Assembly (NCBI GenBank): GCA_002433335.1
Contig: DJHY01000257.1
Location: forward strand, 1-15,659
Reading direction: 5' to 3'
DNA: 15,659 bases
DNA from: Rhodospirillaceae bacterium UBA6608
Lineage (GTDB): Bacteria > Pseudomonadota > Alphaproteobacteria > Rhodospirillales_A > Casp-alpha2
The notes below the pieces were generated by a model. It searched no databases. It was not told the origin of the DNA and was given only the letters and a program-made list of their open reading frames with translations. Both the position numbers and the translations under genes were made by a program. Every line of letters begins with the position of its first letter. Position 1 is the first letter of the stretch. Shown here piece after piece: positions 14,148 to 15,659 of this stretch.

Positions 14148-14990
14148 TTATTCGGCGTAGGTGACGAGACGCGTCAGGTAGGACAGAACCATGTCCAACA
14201 GCATGCCGATGACCCCGATGAAGAAGATCGATGCGATCACGTTGGTGATCGACAGGTTGTTCCATTCGTTCCACACGAAGTAGCCGATGCCCGTACCGCC
14301 CACGAGCATTTCGGCGGCGACGATCACCAGCCAGGCGATGCCGATCGAAATCCGCATGCCGGTCAGGATCGTCGGCGCGGCGGCGGGAAGAATGACGCGG
14401 AAGGCGGTGCGCAGATGGCCGACCTCGAGCGTCTTGGCGACGTTCAGCCATTCCTTGCGCACACTGGCGACACCGAAGGCGGTATTGGCCAGCATCGGCC
14501 AGACCGAGCAGATGAAGATCACGAACACGGACGAAATCACCGAGTCCTTGATCGTGTAGAGCGCCAGCGGCATCCAGGCCAGCGGCGAGACCGGCTTCAT
14601 AATCTGAATGAACGGGTCCAGCGCTTTATAGAACAGCGGCGACATCCCGATCAGAAAACCCAACGGAATAGCGATCACCACGGCGAAGCCGAAGCCGATC
14701 AGCACGCGCAGGATCGAATACCCCAATTGAATACCGATGCCCTTGTCGTTGGGTCCGGCGTCATAGAACGGATTCAGGACATGTTCCCAAATCTGTTTGG
14801 CCACCTCGAGGGGCCCCGGCATCGCCGAGGCCCCCTTGGCAGTAGCCCCCATCAAGGCGGCGTAAGCGGGGTCCATGCCCTCGGCCGAACCCGTGCCGGC
14901 AGGCAGCAGAAGTTGCCAGAGCCCCGCGAAGGCGAACAACAGCGCGATCGACAGGATGATGGCACGGGATTGCAGTGACATGGACTTCAT
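14148..14990 (-). CDS. ABC transporter permease, nitrate/cyanate type (NrtB/CynB-like)
   Basis: A 280-residue inner-membrane subunit. A first hydrophobic segment (residues 9-30) is followed by a periplasmic stretch, then five segments in the BPD_transp_1 domain (~88-275). The ATPase-docking EAA loop is EWLNVAKTLEVGHLRTAFRVILPAAAPTILTGMR (180-213), with the conserved G191 and the P of ILPAAAP. SPLAWMPLALYTIKDS (135-150) is typical of the NrtB/SsuC/TauC group. A ribosome site, AGAGGG, overlaps the stop codon of the binding-protein gene, only 9 bp upstream, so the two are probably translationally coupled. Substrate assignment rests on the operon with cynS. Confidence 0.94.
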   Translation of the reverse strand: MKSMSLQSRAIILSIALLFAFAGLWQLLLPAGTGSAEGMDPAYAALMGATAKGASAMPGPLEVAKQIWEHVLNPFYDAGPNDKGIGIQLGYSILRVLIGFGFAVVIAIPLGFLIGMSPLFYKALDPFIQIMKPVSPLAWMPLALYTIKDSVISSVFVIFICSVWPMLANTAFGVASVRKEWLNVAKTLEVGHLRTAFRVILPAAAPTILTGMRISIGIAWLVIVAAEMLVGGTGIGYFVWNEWNNLSITNVIASIFFIGVIGMLLDMVLSYLTRLVTYAE

Positions 14991-14999
14991 AGATCCCTC

Positions 15000-15659
15000 T
15001 TACGTTCTCTTGATGGCAAAGGACTCGACGTATTCTTCCGGCTTCGTCGGATCGAACGTCTTGCCCATGATGGTGTAGTTTTCGTAGGTCGTTTTCGGCG
15101 GCGTGCCGTACGGCCCGGTCAGTTTCATCTCGCTCATCAGCTTCTGAGCATCGGTGGCGAGATAGACCTCTTCGGCGACCTTCTTGTAGTCGACGTCGCC
15201 CTTGACGTAGCCCCACCGCTTCATCTGCGACAGGATCCACACGGCCATGGAATGCCACGGGAACGGGTCGAAATCGATCCGGTCCGGGACCTTCTTGACG
15301 TTGCCGAGGCCGTCCGCGTACGTGCCGACAAGCACCTGCTCCAGAACCGTGACCGGCTGGTTGAGGTAGTTCTTCGGCGAGATCGCCTTGGAGATCTCCT
15401 TGCGGTTGGATTTGACCGACGCGAAGTCGGTGGCATCCAGGATCGACTTCCACAACGCCAGGAAGGTGTTGGGGTTTTCGTCGATGAAGGCCTTGGAGGC
15501 AGCGAAGGCGCAGCAGGGGTGCTTTTCCCAGATGTCCTTCGTCAGCTTGTGGATGAAGCCGACGCCGTCATAGACCGCGCGCTGGTTGAACGGGTCGGGC
15601 GAAAGATAGCCGTCGACGTTATCGGCACGCAGGTTGGCGACCATTTCTGGCGGCGGCAG
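15000..15659 (-). CDS. Nitrate/cyanate ABC transporter binding protein (NrtA/CmpA/CynA-like), C-terminal part
   Basis: The last 219 codons of a periplasmic solute-binding protein of the NrtA/CmpA group (full members ~400-450 residues); the start, signal peptide and operon promoter are outside the window. The visible part holds PPPEMVANLRADNVDGYLSPDPFNQRAV, in which the NxDGY...PFN core is the family ligand-lobe segment. KDIWEKHPCCAF follows, then a helical domain (NPNTFLALWKSILDATDF), and PFPWHSMAVWILSQMKRWGYV, also typical. A CC pair occupies the position where relatives have a hydrophobic strand. Because NasS, the partner of NasT-type regulators, is itself an NrtA-like protein, a sensor role should be kept in mind; the following permease and ATPase genes make a transport role far likelier. 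Confidence 0.92.
   Translation of the reverse strand: MPPPEMVANLRADNVDGYLSPDPFNQRAVYDGVGFIHKLTKDIWEKHPCCAFAASKAFIDENPNTFLALWKSILDATDFASVKSNRKEISKAISPKNYLNQPVTVLEQVLVGTYADGLGNVKKVPDRIDFDPFPWHSMAVWILSQMKRWGYVKGDVDYKKVAEEVYLATDAQKLMSEMKLTGPYGTPPKTTYENYTIMGKTFDPTKPEEYVESFAIKRT

Noticed and set aside
1..15659. CRISPR arrays, insertion sequences, tRNA genes, attachment sites
   Set aside because: No spaced repeats, transposase motifs or cloverleaf sequences were seen. Gene content and base use are uniform, apart from the AT-rich patch near 8430-8495.

Overview
The window is a GC-rich (visibly above 60 %), densely coded stretch of chromosome. The proteins (MetH C-terminus, DinG/XPD-type helicase, 5TM-LYT histidine kinase, NasT-like ANTAR protein, cyanase) and the perfect sigma-54 promoter suggest an alphaproteobacterium, probably Rhodospirillales-like. 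That assignment comes from protein style only; no rRNA, tRNA, insertion sequence, phage gene or CRISPR array was seen.

Left part (1-6231): the 3' third of metH, a large Fe-S DNA helicase with a GTG start, a convergent AEC-family permease whose stop overlaps the helicase stop, and a divergent beta-hydroxyacid dehydrogenase. These are ordinary housekeeping and metabolic genes.

Middle part (6253-9424): on the minus strand, a membrane histidine kinase (5TM-LYT, PAS, HisKA, HATPase) preceded by a small cupin gene. A 316-bp AT-rich regulatory region then separates the cupin from a plus-strand NasT-like ANTAR regulator. This regulator has a perfect 17-base sigma-54 promoter, which ties it to nitrogen control. 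Its 3' UTR holds two back-to-back hairpins, the second a strong terminator. Their loops carry CUCCUCCC and CUCCUC, i.e. anti-Shine-Dalgarno sequence, as in the 'cuckoo'/CcsR/alpha-r14 type small RNAs of alphaproteobacteria.

Right part (9425-15659): a minus-strand operon of eight genes. In transcription order they are an NrtA/CynA-like binding protein (5' end outside the window), permease, ATPase, cyanase cynS, a HupE/UreJ-family membrane protein, a CobW/COG0523 GTPase, a cytoplasmic WD40-type propeller protein, and an 88-residue protein with a CHxxxC motif. The first four genes form a cyanate import and breakdown pathway that yields ammonia and CO2. The last four look like a metal-handling or CO2-handling accessory set. 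Cyanase itself is not known to need a metal, and no cynT carbonic anhydrase is in the operon, so their presence is the main biological puzzle here. Hairpins sit in three of the operon's intergenic gaps, including a terminator-like one before the last gene, so the accessory genes are probably expressed at different levels from the transporter.

Together, the sigma-54-driven ANTAR regulator, the candidate anti-SD RNA and the cyanate operon look like a nitrogen-scavenging locus. The direct target of the ANTAR protein is most likely a leader upstream of the nrtA-like gene, outside the window.
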